48,840 bases of DNA from Deltaproteobacteria bacterium (lineage in GTDB: Bacteria; Desulfobacterota; GWC2-55-46; JADFVP01): contig JAJRZX010000086.1 in assembly GCA_024275045.1 (NCBI GenBank), forward strand, positions 1 through 48,840, read 5' to 3'. The notes below the pieces were generated by a model. The model did not search any database and was not told where the DNA came from. It saw nothing but the letters and a program-made list of their open reading frames with translations. Positions 8,153 through 16,942 of this stretch are shown here, piece by piece (position 1 is the stretch's first letter; each line of letters starts with the position of its first letter). Position numbers and translations under genes: made by a program.

Positions 8153-8165
8153 AAAAGAAAGTAAG
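8136..8165. repeat. perfect 13-bp inverted repeat ending the 84-bp array
   Basis: CTTACTTTCTTTT at 8136-8148, loop TTCC, then AAAAGAAAGTAAG at 8153-8165. The minus strand of this element supplies the last codons and the TAA of the GH15 gene. In RNA it would form a 13-bp A-U rich hairpin. No U-run follows on either strand, so it is not a standard terminator. Confidence 0.85.
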
Positions 8166-9989
8166 GAACCGTACCCATGGGTTCAGGTCCCATCTGCTCG
8201 AATCCCGCAGCTTTACCGAGATATAGCGCGCTGTTGATAAAACCAATATGAGTAAATGCCTGTGGAAAGTTACCAAGAAAGTTACCTGTAAGGGGGTCTA
8301 TCTCTTCGGAAAAGAGTCCCAGGTGGTTTGCCAGTCCCATGAGTTCTGCAAACATCTCACGTGCCTCATCCACCCTTCCGGAGAGCGTAAGGCAATCAAT
8401 GAGCCAGAATGAGCATAAGAGGAAAGCGCCCTCGCTACCACTCAGGCCGTCGTAACCTTTATAGCGATGCACAAAGACGCCGCTGCTGAGCCCCTTTATT
8501 GTGGCCTCAATAGTGGACTGCACGCGCGGGTCAGAGAAAGGCAGAAAACCAACCAGTGGTATAAGCAGGTTAGAGGCGTCAAGAGTCTCGGAGCCAAAGG
8601 ACTGCACAAAGGCCCCTGCTTTCTCGCTGTAGCCCTCGGATAGAACCGTATCCTTTATTATCTCGGCCTCGCTGCTCCACCTTGCCTTATCTTCTTCGTC
8701 CCCAAGGTAGTCGCAGAGTTTTACCGCCCTGTCAAGTGCCACCCAGCACATGACCTTGGAGTAGACAAAGTGTCTCTGCCCTCCCCGCACCTCCCATATT
8801 CCTGCGTCTTTGGCTCGCCATGCGGTAACCACATAATCGGCAAGTGAGCGGATAAAAGGCCAGTCCTCGCTCTTCAGAACTCCCCCGTAGCGTGTGAGCT
8901 GGTAGGCCGCGTCAAGGACCTCGCCGTACACATCAAGCTGGCGCTGATTGGCCGCGCCGTTGCCTATGCGTACAGGGCGTGAGCCTCTGTATCCGTCAAG
9001 GTGGAGGAGCTCCAGTTCATTAAGGACTCTCTCGCCGTGAAGCCCGTACATGATTTGAATCTCCGAAGGGTCTGAGTGCGTTGATATAACGCCCTGAAAC
9101 CAGCTTAGAAAGGCCATTGCCTCTTTGGTATGGCCCAGAGTATTAAGGGCCTGCACCGTAAAAGAGGCATCGCGGAGCCATGCGAAGCGATAGTCCCAGT
9201 TGCGCTCTCCGCCTATTTCCTCGGGCAGAGACGCTGTTGCCGCGGCGGCTACGGCCCCTGTATGAGAGTGCGTAAGTAGTTTAAGGGTAATGGCTGAACG
9301 CACCACCATGTCGTGCCATGGCCCTCCGTATACGCAGGGCGCCTCGCCGCATTTGTGGGCCCAGTTACGCCATGTGCGCACCGTGGCCTCTTCCGCGGAA
9401 TTAGCGTCATTGACCTTACCGAACCCCTGATTAAAGGCAAGCATAAGAACACACTCATCACCGCGGATAACAGTCCGCGAGCAAGCGGCCTCTTCGTTGT
9501 TAAGGACAAAGTCCATGCCTGAGGTAAGAGTTGTAAGCGTTAGAAAATCTTTTTTGCCGGAGGCCCTTACCCCCTCGGGGCAGAGCTCAAGGGTAGTCTT
9601 TTCGCGGCCGTAATCAAGGCGGGGCTTGAAGCGCATATTCATCTCCACCTCACCCTTCAGCCCCTTTATCATCCTGTATATCACGGGAGACTCAAAGCCT
9701 TTTATCTCATCGTAAAGAGGCATAAAGTCCCTTAAGAGGACCTCTCCACTCTCTGTGGTAAGGTAGTCTCAAGCACAGCGGTGTGCTTTTTATAAGACTG
9801 CACGGAGTCATACTTGCCTACAGGCGCTATCTGAAAGAGCCCGCCCTTTTTGTCATCGAGTATGGAGAAAAAGACTGCCGGTGAATCAAGGTGCGGCAGG
9901 CAGGCCCAGTCAATAGAGCCGTCAAGACCTACAATGGCAGAAGAGCCAAGGTTGCCTATAATTCCGTAGTCGTTAATCCTCTTATACAT
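8137..9989 (-). pseudogene. GH15 glucoamylase/trehalase-like gene, single frameshift
   Basis: Reads as one glycoside hydrolase family 15 protein of about 615 residues, broken near 9758-9764. The first part (9989 to 9732) has the usual start RINDYGIIGNLGSSAIVGLDG; the rest (downstream of the break to 8137) carries GGERNWDYRFAWLRDAS, the substrate-site signature, and the (alpha/alpha)6-barrel sequence to the end. In the second frame the codons before its first ATG (9723) read LTTESGEVLLRDF, exactly continuing AVLETT from the first frame, so one base has been lost in ACTACCTTACC. Such cytosolic enzymes hydrolyse trehalose or maltodextrins. The last nine residues and stop come from the inverted repeat of the 84-bp element. 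Either a true recent pseudogene or a sequencing/assembly error. SD GGAG before the ATG at 9989. Confidence 0.85.
9732..9989 (-). CDS. N-terminal fragment of the broken GH15 gene
   Basis: 85-residue open frame with its own good start (GGAGGTGGAG close to the ATG) containing the N-terminal beta-sandwich start of GH15 enzymes. The authentic sequence runs to LETT near 9763; the last residues (LPQRVERSS) are out-of-frame translation after the lost base. On its own it cannot be an active enzyme. See the full entry at 8137-9989. Confidence 0.7.
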   Translation of the reverse strand: MYKRINDYGIIGNLGSSAIVGLDGSIDWACLPHLDSPAVFFSILDDKKGGLFQIAPVGKYDSVQSYKKHTAVLETTLPQRVERSS

Positions 9990-10170
9990 AAAACTCCACC
10001 TCCACGGGAACGTGCTCTAAAGGGTTGAAAGCAGCGAGCCGGCAGGCTCGGGGTTATCGTATCTGATTACACTTTTTTGCTGAGAATACGGCCCACCTCA
10101 ATCGTTTTACACCTTGAGATGGCGGGAATCCCCTTGCCCGGGGCGTCGAATCATGGCCTGCCGTTACCAC

Positions 10171-10198
10171 TTGATTATCTATAGGTTAAGTCTATCAT
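10171..10198 (+). promoter_or_regulatory. possible promoter for the epimerase-yhaM unit
   Basis: TTGATT at 10171-10176, 16-bp spacer, TATCAT at 10193-10198 (5 of 6). About 100 nt upstream of the epimerase ATG. It overlaps the -10 box of the opposing candidate promoter. Confidence 0.35.
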
Positions 10199-10216
10199 TG
10201 CTTTCTACGTAGTCAA
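10189..10216 (-). promoter_or_regulatory. possible promoter for the GH15 gene
   Basis: On the minus strand TTGACT (10216-10211), 16-bp spacer, TAGACT (10194-10189). This would give a leader of about 190 nt containing the foldable segment described for 9990-10301. Confidence 0.3.
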
Positions 10217-10301
10217 GATACTGCACATAAAGCGCGCTTAAGATACAATAGCGGCAGATGTCCTCTTGACCGCCTCATGAGTGTTATGTTAGCCTATTCG
10301 C

Positions 10302-11261
10302 ATGAAAATACTCATAACCGGAGGGGCCGGTTTCATCGGCTCTCACCTTACAGACGCCATCCTTGGCAGAGGCGACAGCGTAGTAGTGGTTGATAACTTC
10401 AATGACTTCTACGACCCGGCTGTAAAGAGAACGAATATCGCCGCGGCCATGGATAATCCGCGCTTCAGGCTCTACGAGATTGATATACGCGATGGGCAAA
10501 AGCTAAAGACCGTATTTTTAACAGAGGCCCCTGACGCGGTCTGCCACATCGCCGCGCGCGCCGGTGTAAGGCCAAGCATAGAAGACCCAATGCTCTATGA
10601 GGAGGTAAACTCCATGGGCACGCTGAACGTGCTTGAGGCCGCACGAAAAGCCGAGGTAAAAAACCTCGTCTTCGCCTCCTCGTCATCTGTGTACGGGCTG
10701 AACTCCAAGGTCCCCTTCTCAGAGACCGACCCCGTGGAGCAGCCCATCTCGCCTTATGCCTCTACAAAACGCGCCAACGAGCTCATGTGTTATACATACT
10801 CCCATCTTTATAAGATGCCCATTACGTGTCTGAGGTTTTTTACCGTATACGGCGAGCGCGGTAGGCCGGATATGGCTGTTGCCAAGTTTACAAGACTTAT
10901 TAACGAGGGCAAGGCCATACCGCTCTTTGGCGACGGCTCTGCCATAAGGGACTTTACATATGTAGGTGATATCATCAACGGCCTTGTGGCCTCCGTATAC
11001 ACACCCATGAGGTACGAGATAATAAATCTTGGCGGTTCACGCACAGTGGATGTAAAGACACTTATCTCACTTATAGAAGAAAACCTCGGTAAAAAAGCTA
11101 TTATTGATTTCCTGCCCCCCTTTCCCGGAGACGTACCCGTCACCAGCGCAGATACAACAAAGGCCGAGAGGCTGCTGGGTTTTACCCCGGAGGTAGGCAT
11201 TGAGGAAGGAATCAGGCGTTACGTAAAGTGGTTTCTCCTTAATAAGACCGCAGGCGTTTAA
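10302..11261 (+). CDS. NAD-dependent epimerase, UDP-glucuronate 4-epimerase type
   Basis: 319 aa extended short-chain dehydrogenase. NAD-binding GGAGFIGSH starts at residue 7; the catalytic pair is Tyr152 and Lys156 in SPYASTKRANE, with the Ser run at 126-129. Segments FYDPAVKR, AARAGVRPSIEDP and GDVPVTSADTTKAERLLGF are those of UDP-glucuronate 4-epimerases (GAE/LspL group), which make UDP-galacturonate for LPS, capsule or exopolysaccharide; UDP-glucose 4-epimerase activity is a less likely alternative. No glycosyltransferases are adjacent, so the target polymer is unknown. Separated by 16 bp from the downstream YhaM-like gene. Confidence 0.85.
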   Translation: MKILITGGAGFIGSHLTDAILGRGDSVVVVDNFNDFYDPAVKRTNIAAAMDNPRFRLYEIDIRDGQKLKTVFLTEAPDAVCHIAARAGVRPSIEDPMLYEEVNSMGTLNVLEAARKAEVKNLVFASSSSVYGLNSKVPFSETDPVEQPISPYASTKRANELMCYTYSHLYKMPITCLRFFTVYGERGRPDMAVAKFTRLINEGKAIPLFGDGSAIRDFTYVGDIINGLVASVYTPMRYEIINLGGSRTVDVKTLISLIEENLGKKAIIDFLPPFPGDVPVTSADTTKAERLLGFTPEVGIEEGIRRYVKWFLLNKTAGV

Positions 11262-11277
11262 AAGGTTATATAAAGAG

Positions 11278-12360
11278 ATGAAAAAAGAAACTTTCATAAA
11301 AGACATAAAAGAGCGTGACAGGGTAAAGGACGTCTTTCTTGTAGCAAGAAAAGACATGGGCATCAGCAAGGCCGGCAAGCCCTACCTTAACCTGCGCTTC
11401 ATGGACTCATCAGGGGCAATAGACGCCCGCGCATGGGATAACGCCGAGGCCATTGCCAAAGGTTTTGAGACAGGTGATATCGTAAAGGCGCGCGGCTACG
11501 CTCTATCCTACAGAGGGGTAATTCAGCTTAATATCGCGGCCATTGAGAAGATACCTGACGGCGAGTCCTCTCCAGCTGACTTTCTGCCCTCATCAAGGCT
11601 GAAGCCCGAGGATATGATTAAGGACCTTGACCGAGTGGTAGACTCTGTTACAGACCCCTCTGTAAAGGCCCTTCTGGAGTCCATATTCCGGGACCCTGAT
11701 ATAAGAAGACGCTTTCAGTTAGCCCCCGCGGCAAAGGCCATGCACCATGCCTTTATCGGAGGGCTTATAGAGCACGTACTCTCCATCTGCTCTGTTGTTG
11801 ACTTTGTGGCCCAACACTACAGAAAAGACCTTGAGATAAACCGCGACATACTCCTTGCCGGAGCCATACTCCATGATATCGGCAAGATATACGAGCTCTC
11901 CTACTCAAGCTCCTTTGATTATACGGACGAGGGCAAACTCATAGGGCACATCACCATGGGCGTGGAGCTGGTTAATAAAAAAGCCGCCGAGATACCTGAT
12001 TTTCCCGATCACATCAGGATGGCCATAAACCATCTTATACTCAGCCACCACCGGCTGCTTGAGTACGGCTCTCCAAAGAGACCGAAGATGGCCGAGGCCA
12101 TACTTCTGGCTTTTCTTGATGATATGGACGCCAAGATGGCGGCCCTCAGGGTAATGACAGAGGACTGCGAGGAGGGCGCAAACTGGACCCCCTATCAGAG
12201 GATGTTCGAGAGGCCCATATACACAGGGCTTTTGGGAGAGGCCGAAGATAAAGAAACACAGAGACCTGAACCGCAGGAGCAGACAAAAGAAGAAAAAGCA
12301 AAACCAATCCCAGACCTCAGCGCCCTTGGTGATCTGGGGCTCTTCAAGGGTGAAGGGTAA
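11278..12360 (+). CDS. YhaM-like 3'-5' exoribonuclease (OB fold plus HD domain)
   Basis: 360 aa. Residues about 10-92 form an OB-fold nucleic-acid-binding domain (YLNLRFMDSSGAIDARAWD); residues about 150-310 form an HD domain with His157, His166 and the HD pair His199-Asp200 in AILHDIGK, which bind the metals. The C-terminal 45 residues are charged and disordered-looking. YhaM of Firmicutes degrades ssDNA and short RNA 3' to 5'; the same architecture is widespread in deltaproteobacteria, where the role is less studied. SD AAAGAG sits next to the ATG. Probably cotranscribed with the epimerase gene. Confidence 0.82.
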   Translation: MKKETFIKDIKERDRVKDVFLVARKDMGISKAGKPYLNLRFMDSSGAIDARAWDNAEAIAKGFETGDIVKARGYALSYRGVIQLNIAAIEKIPDGESSPADFLPSSRLKPEDMIKDLDRVVDSVTDPSVKALLESIFRDPDIRRRFQLAPAAKAMHHAFIGGLIEHVLSICSVVDFVAQHYRKDLEINRDILLAGAILHDIGKIYELSYSSSFDYTDEGKLIGHITMGVELVNKKAAEIPDFPDHIRMAINHLILSHHRLLEYGSPKRPKMAEAILLAFLDDMDAKMAALRVMTEDCEEGANWTPYQRMFERPIYTGLLGEAEDKETQRPEPQEQTKEEKAKPIPDLSALGDLGLFKGEG

Positions 12361-12453
12361 GAGGGCGGCTCCCGGTCAAAAAAATAATCTAAAGATAATT
12401 TGTATAAAAAGACTTAAACTCTATCACTCAAAAACCACCGGCATACTCTCCGG

Positions 12454-12597
12454 CTAACCGCCCTTGTTTTCCTCTAAAGGCGGGCTGCATACAGGACAAT
12501 ATTCCTCTCCCGCGTCAAGGGGACACTCATGACCGCACTCGGGACAGCAGACACACTCAGACTCAGGTTTTCCGCATATCTCACAGGTCTTTTCCAT
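12454..12597 (-). CDS. small Cys-rich zinc-binding protein, 47 aa
   Basis: The longer frame starts at 12684, but GGAGGGTG lies a few bases before the ATG at 12597, which I take as the start. The 47-residue protein has eight Cys residues in knuckles: CEIC (5-8), CVCC (15-18), CGHEC, and CPVC (34-37). It probably binds one or two zinc ions. Similar tiny proteins occur widely without an assigned function. Convergent with the YhaM-like gene. Confidence 0.65.
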   Translation of the reverse strand: MEKTCEICGKPESECVCCPECGHECPLDAGEEYCPVCSPPLEENKGG

Positions 12598-12741
12598 CTT
12601 CACACCCTCCACTTTTAAGGTCAATCTATGCTTGATTAAAGTATAGCGGAGTATAAGCTCCTGTAAAGGCGGTACTAACCTCACCTCAAGGAGCGGAGAA
12701 GAGAAAGGCTGATGTTTGAGAGTTTTTTTTAACAGGTTTGG

Positions 12742-12771
12742 TTGTCAGGGTATGCCTTTTTGTGGTTTAAT
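12742..12771 (+). promoter_or_regulatory. promoter and leader hairpin of the spermidine-synthase-like gene
   Basis: TTGTCA at 12742-12747, 18-bp spacer, TTTAAT at 12766-12771. Between it and the gene, GCCCCG (near 12800) and CGGGGC (near 12833) can pair, with CTAT/ATAG extending the stem; this would leave a long hairpin just before the SD GGGAG. Confidence 0.4.
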
Positions 12772-12863
12772 ATACGGGTACGTTATGTAGCGCAAGAATA
12801 CGCCCCGTGGCTATGGGAGTATCAATAGTCGGCGGGGCTTGAATTTTTAACGGGAGAACGCGA

Positions 12864-15428
12864 TTGAGAGCCCTTATATTTCTGCTGTTCTTTGCCTCAG
12901 GCATAGCGGCCCTTGCCTATCAGATGGTCTGGACAAAGCTACTAACCCTGGTATTCGGCGTGACCTTTCTTGCCGTAAGCACGGTGCTTACCTGCTTTTT
13001 CGGCGGTCTCGCCCTTGGCAGCTTTCTTGGCGGCAGGTGGATAGAGGGGCACAAAAACGGCTTTTTATGGTACGGGCTTGCGGAGATTTGCGTAGGTGTT
13101 TACGCCATGTTATTCGGCATCTTCCTTGCCGTTAATAACAGCGCGTACGTATATCTCGCGCAGACGCTCACCTCTGGTTTTGCAGGGCTAACCATTATCA
13201 AATTCATTCTCTCGGCCATTTTACTTATAATACCCACCACGCTTATGGGCGCCACGCTGCCCATACTAAGCAAGACCCTTGCGCGCGGCCAAGACTCATT
13301 TGCCTGGGACATCGGCGGGCTCTACTCAATTAATACCCTTGGCGCCGTAACAGGGGCGATACTTACGGCCTTTGTATTCATACCGTCATTCGGGCTGAGC
13401 GCAATTTTGTACGGGGCCGGGATCCTGAACTTCATCATCGGTATATCCGCCATTATGGCGGGTAGAAGTACAGCAGCAGTTGCGCAGAGCGCAGGACCCC
13501 CTCAAGAGGCGCCTTCCGTACAAGAGAGCGAGAGCAACGACTCCGAAGGGCTACTGCCATCACACTTTAACGCCATTATACTCTGGGGTTTTGCCCTATC
13601 TGGTTTTACGGGGCTTGCTTACGAGGTTATCTGGACGCGCGTCCTTGGGTTTATACTCACAGGCACGGTATACGCCTTTGCCGTAGTGCTTGCCGTATTC
13701 CTGACGGGCATTGCCGTGGGCAGTTTTGCGGTATCATCCTTTCTCGATAAAGTGAGCAGAAAAAGCACCGTTATATACATCTTTTCCATAGTGGAGGTCC
13801 TCATAGGGCTAACCTCCATCGCGCTTATTATACTCTACGACAGAATGCCCACCATGGGCTTTTACGCAACCCTTGATTCCACGCCCAACTGGTCCGAGTT
13901 CGTGTACCTTAATTTTTTCACGGCCTTCATAACACTCTTTATCCCCACTTTTCTCTTTGGCGCCACCTTTCCCCTTGTCTGCAAGATATATGACTGGAGC
14001 GCGAAGAGCGTAGGCCAAAAAATCGGCAATATCTACTCCCTTAATACCGTAGGCGGCATACTGGGCTCCTTTATAAGCGGTTTTATCTTCATCCCCTTCA
14101 TTGGTATGCAGAAGGCCATTATCCTTACCGCAGTTATTAATATACTAATCGGACTCTTTGTCGCCATAACCAACCCCACGGGTAAAAAAGCGGCAAGGTA
14201 CATCATACCCGCCGTAAGCGTAGCGGCCATGGCCGTGCTTATTTTCTCCCTTCCCGCTAACATGCCGCTTAGCCTGCATAAATCGCTTCTTCGCCCCGAT
14301 GAGGATATTCTATATTATAAAGAAGGGGCCACTGCCACGGTTATGATAGCCGAGCGCAGAGGGGCGGGGCTGGAGGCATCGAATAAACGGCTCTGGGTAA
14401 ACGGCAACCGAGCTACGGCCGCATATTACGAGGGGCTTCAGATTAACCGCTTTCAGGGCGTACTGCCAATGGCCCTGCACCCTAACCCAAAAGATATCCT
14501 GGTCATATGCTTTGGCTCGGGCACGACCTTCGGCACTCTCAGCCAGTTTCCCGTAACAAAGGTAGACAACGTGGAGATTGCGCGAGCCGTAATAGAGGGC
14601 GCCTCGTACTTTAAAGACGCCAATATGGATGTGCTCAATAACCCTGTCTCAAGGATAAACATCGACGATGGCAGGAGCTTTCTTGCGGTAACAAAGAAAA
14701 AATTTGATGTTATTACAGAAGAACCCATGCATCCGGCCCTTGCCGGTGTGGTGAACCTCTATACAAAAGAGTACTACGAGCTTGCAAAGGCACATCTAAA
14801 AAAAGACGGCATCATCTCGCAGTGGATACCGCTTTACAACCTCTCTGTTGAGGACGTACGCCTCATGGTGCGTACATTCCAGTCCGTCTTTCCCCATACA
14901 TCCATCTGGCTGACAAATACGGATATCTTCATGATAGGCTCCACTGAAAAGCTGAGAGTGGATTACGGCAGGATTATAAAAAAGCTTAATATGCCCAACA
15001 TAAAAAAACTCCTAACGGATATAGACCTTGAGGACCCCGTGGAGTTTATGACTACCTTTTTGATGAACGAAGACATGGTACGTAAATACGCCGGAACCGG
15101 CGCGGTTATGTCAGATAATAAACCCGTAGTGGAGTTTACGGGCCCCAAGAGCCTTCATGTAAACACCATCTCCCCCAATATCGCCGAGTTCATCTCTTAC
15201 AGAGAACCCGTTTATCCGTACCTCTCACTCTCCATAGGGGAGGATACAGAGGCCCTCAATGAAGAGTTCAGAAAAAAATATTTTGCCGTCAGGTTAAACC
15301 TTATTGGCAGGGCCTACTTTGCGGATTCCAACTTCACGAAGGCCGCCCAATACTTCAAAGAGGCCCTTAAGGTAGACCCCACGGACAGAAACAGTCTGCA
15401 CTACAGAAGAAAACTAAAATTCTTTTAA
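12864..15428 (+). CDS. membrane-embedded spermidine-synthase-like fusion protein
   Basis: 854 aa. Two hydrophobic halves of about six or seven helices each (residues 1-200 and 235-470), both opening with a similar motif (GIAALAYQMVWTKLL and GFTGLAYEVIWTRVLG), joined by an acidic, Ser/Glu-rich linker. A PABS-type Rossmann domain follows (about 490-740): ICFGSGTTFG, VDNVEIARAVIEGA, INIDDGRSFL and DVITEEPMHP. The end (about 805-850) is one TPR unit. The fused family is common in environmental bacteria; the polyamine activity is unproven. TTG start at 12864, SD GGGAG. Bare polyamine synthesis seems unlikely, and a substrate exported or modified at the membrane is possible. Confidence 0.75.
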   Translation: MRALIFLLFFASGIAALAYQMVWTKLLTLVFGVTFLAVSTVLTCFFGGLALGSFLGGRWIEGHKNGFLWYGLAEICVGVYAMLFGIFLAVNNSAYVYLAQTLTSGFAGLTIIKFILSAILLIIPTTLMGATLPILSKTLARGQDSFAWDIGGLYSINTLGAVTGAILTAFVFIPSFGLSAILYGAGILNFIIGISAIMAGRSTAAVAQSAGPPQEAPSVQESESNDSEGLLPSHFNAIILWGFALSGFTGLAYEVIWTRVLGFILTGTVYAFAVVLAVFLTGIAVGSFAVSSFLDKVSRKSTVIYIFSIVEVLIGLTSIALIILYDRMPTMGFYATLDSTPNWSEFVYLNFFTAFITLFIPTFLFGATFPLVCKIYDWSAKSVGQKIGNIYSLNTVGGILGSFISGFIFIPFIGMQKAIILTAVINILIGLFVAITNPTGKKAARYIIPAVSVAAMAVLIFSLPANMPLSLHKSLLRPDEDILYYKEGATATVMIAERRGAGLEASNKRLWVNGNRATAAYYEGLQINRFQGVLPMALHPNPKDILVICFGSGTTFGTLSQFPVTKVDNVEIARAVIEGASYFKDANMDVLNNPVSRINIDDGRSFLAVTKKKFDVITEEPMHPALAGVVNLYTKEYYELAKAHLKKDGIISQWIPLYNLSVEDVRLMVRTFQSVFPHTSIWLTNTDIFMIGSTEKLRVDYGRIIKKLNMPNIKKLLTDIDLEDPVEFMTTFLMNEDMVRKYAGTGAVMSDNKPVVEFTGPKSLHVNTISPNIAEFISYREPVYPYLSLSIGEDTEALNEEFRKKYFAVRLNLIGRAYFADSNFTKAAQYFKEALKVDPTDRNSLHYRRKLKFF

Positions 15429-15580
15429 TATCCCGCAGCGGCTCCATCGGCGTGCCATGTGCTGTGGCCCGGGGAGAGGCCACTCACTCTGTGCCTTCTG
15501 CCTAAGCCGCCGCGTCACTCTTTCAATGAGACCCGGCAAAGGGCGAGTCTTTTTTATCACGTAATAAAACCCGCATATAA

Positions 15581-16261
15581 TCAGTGTTTGCCATGGAGAC
15601 GCTCCTTTACGCGGTCTACCTTCTCGCCAAGTCCAAAGACCTCGCCAAGGGGTTTTGCAAGTCTGTGCCTTGTCTCGGGTTTACTGTACTTTACATATAA
15701 GGCACCGAGCACGGCTACGATAACACCGCCGAATAGATCGTTAATAAGGTCCCACATGGTATTTGTAAGGCCCTTCTGCGCGTTCTTGCCAAAGGTCACG
15801 TCTACAAGAAACTCGCCTATCTCCCAGAGCGCGCCCATGGCCATGACAAAGCAGAAGGTTATTAGCATTATCATTGGTAGCGTTAGGCGGAGCTTTCTTG
15901 TGTAATGGAAGCTGTAGACCACGACAAAGGCGATAATGGCTATAACGGCGCTGCCGTAGAGATGAAGAAGCTTGTCCCATATCCAGTACTTGTTGTAGAA
16001 CTGAAGGCCCTCGCCGATAAAGGTGTGTAGGAAAAGCGAGAGCGTTACAAGGAGATCAAGCTCAAATGGCAGGGATATATTGTAGTTCCTCTCCACCACG
16101 CTGGGCACAAGAGATGCTATTACGGCTACGACAATGAGTACGGCGAAGACGTAACCTCCCCTGAACAACTCGTAGGGTATCATGCCCACCATAAGCAGCT
16201 TCATCACCCATGATAGCCAGGTGGATATATAGACCTTGCGCCAGTTTCTAAATCGTATCAT
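15581..16261 (-). CDS. YjdF/DUF2238-like integral membrane protein
   Basis: 226 aa with about six hydrophobic segments. The conserved-looking part is WDKLLHLYGSAVIAIIAF in the middle and GALWEIGEFLVDVTFG followed by NTMWDLINDLFGG, which is the pattern of the YjdF/DUF2238 family: His, Glu and Asp within the membrane helices. The function of that family is unknown. The C-terminal 35 residues are charged and cytosolic-looking. It stands alone on the minus strand, convergent with the spermidine-synthase-like gene. Confidence 0.6.
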   Translation of the reverse strand: MIRFRNWRKVYISTWLSWVMKLLMVGMIPYELFRGGYVFAVLIVVAVIASLVPSVVERNYNISLPFELDLLVTLSLFLHTFIGEGLQFYNKYWIWDKLLHLYGSAVIAIIAFVVVYSFHYTRKLRLTLPMIMLITFCFVMAMGALWEIGEFLVDVTFGKNAQKGLTNTMWDLINDLFGGVIVAVLGALYVKYSKPETRHRLAKPLGEVFGLGEKVDRVKERLHGKH

Positions 16262-16591
16262 TAGTGGAAAACCATTAAGGTGGTTTTTTATAAAATACAG
16301 ACTCTCAATATATCGAATTTAGGGGTGGAAGGGAAGGGAAGAGGCCTTACCGGGGCGGGGTTAAGAGACCAGACTGCCTGCGGCAAAAGGGGGGTATCTT
16401 GGCCAAAGAGGTTTTGTGACGGGGAGTTGCAGAGCCGCTTTTTTTAATTCAAAAATGTCAAAGATGTAAAATAACAATAGGATGCTTGTCAAATAATGAT
16501 CGAAATGCAATAAGGTTTTATCTTTGTTTTACAAGTGATTGGTGATGTTTTTGTAAAATACTGTAATCTGAGGATGCAAATATTGAAGAGG
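16262..16591. other. intergenic region between cutA and the YjdF-like gene
   Basis: 330 bp, AT-rich at the right and purine-rich in the middle (GGGGTGGAAGGGAAGGG at about 16322). On the minus strand TTGACA (16492-16487) with TTACAT 17 bp on is a weak candidate promoter for the YjdF-like gene, 220 bp upstream. Next to that gene AAACCA-TTAAGG-TGGTTT forms a small hairpin. No open frame or RNA gene seen. Confidence 0.4.
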
Positions 16592-16942
16592 TCATTCCGT
16601 GGCGCCGCAACTCTCCCCTATCCATCTCAGATACTCACCGTGCCCCGCGGTAATATCAAAACACACCACCTCGGGCACATCATAGCTGTGCAGCTCCACT
16701 ATCCTGTCCTTGAATCTCTCAAAGAGGGCCGCTCTGGTCTTGAAGATACAGAGAACCTCTTTATCATGACAAAGCTTACCCTTCCACCTGTAGATGGACT
16801 CAACTCCCTGTACGATATTGCAGCAGGCGACAAGGCCCTCTTCGATTACGGTATCGGCGATAGACCGTGCCTCATCTGCGCCGGGGGCCGTAACAAAGGC
16901 GATTATATATCCCGACTTATCTCCCCCGCTACCATCACCCAT
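16592..16942 (-). CDS. cutA: CutA1-type divalent-cation tolerance protein
   Basis: 116 aa when started at ATG 16942 (AGGGG 8 nt upstream); a TTG at 16957 would add five residues. Matches CutA1: FVTAPGADEARSIADTVIEEG, CCNIVQGVESIYRWKGK and the C-terminal HSYDVPEVV. CutA1 forms very stable trimers; the link to copper tolerance in E. coli is genetic and its true biochemical role is unclear. Its start overlaps the end of the Mut7-C gene (TGA at 16935-16937), so the two are translationally linked in a pfkA-Mut7C-cutA operon. Confidence 0.88.
   Translation of the reverse strand: MGDGSGGDKSGYIIAFVTAPGADEARSIADTVIEEGLVACCNIVQGVESIYRWKGKLCHDKEVLCIFKTRAALFERFKDRIVELHSYDVPEVVCFDITAGHGEYLRWIGESCGATE

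Larger units (their letters stand above)
9990..10301. other. divergent intergenic region with structured leader
   Basis: 312 bp between GH15 (-) and the epimerase gene (+). The minus-strand transcript could fold: ACGGC near 10165 with GCCGT near 10090 as an outer stem, enclosing CCCC/GGGG and an 8-bp stem CATCTCAA/TTGAGGTG; nearer the gene there is GAGCC-TGCC-GGCTC. I do not match it to a known riboswitch class. Overlapping promoter-like pairs for both directions lie at 10171-10216. Confidence 0.4.

Noticed and set aside
7858-8226. 122-residue plus-strand frame across the 84-bp array
   Set aside because: It arises because the repeat length is a multiple of three; it starts inside the zinc-ribbon gene and has no SD or family match. 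The 105-residue minus-strand frame is equally a by-product.
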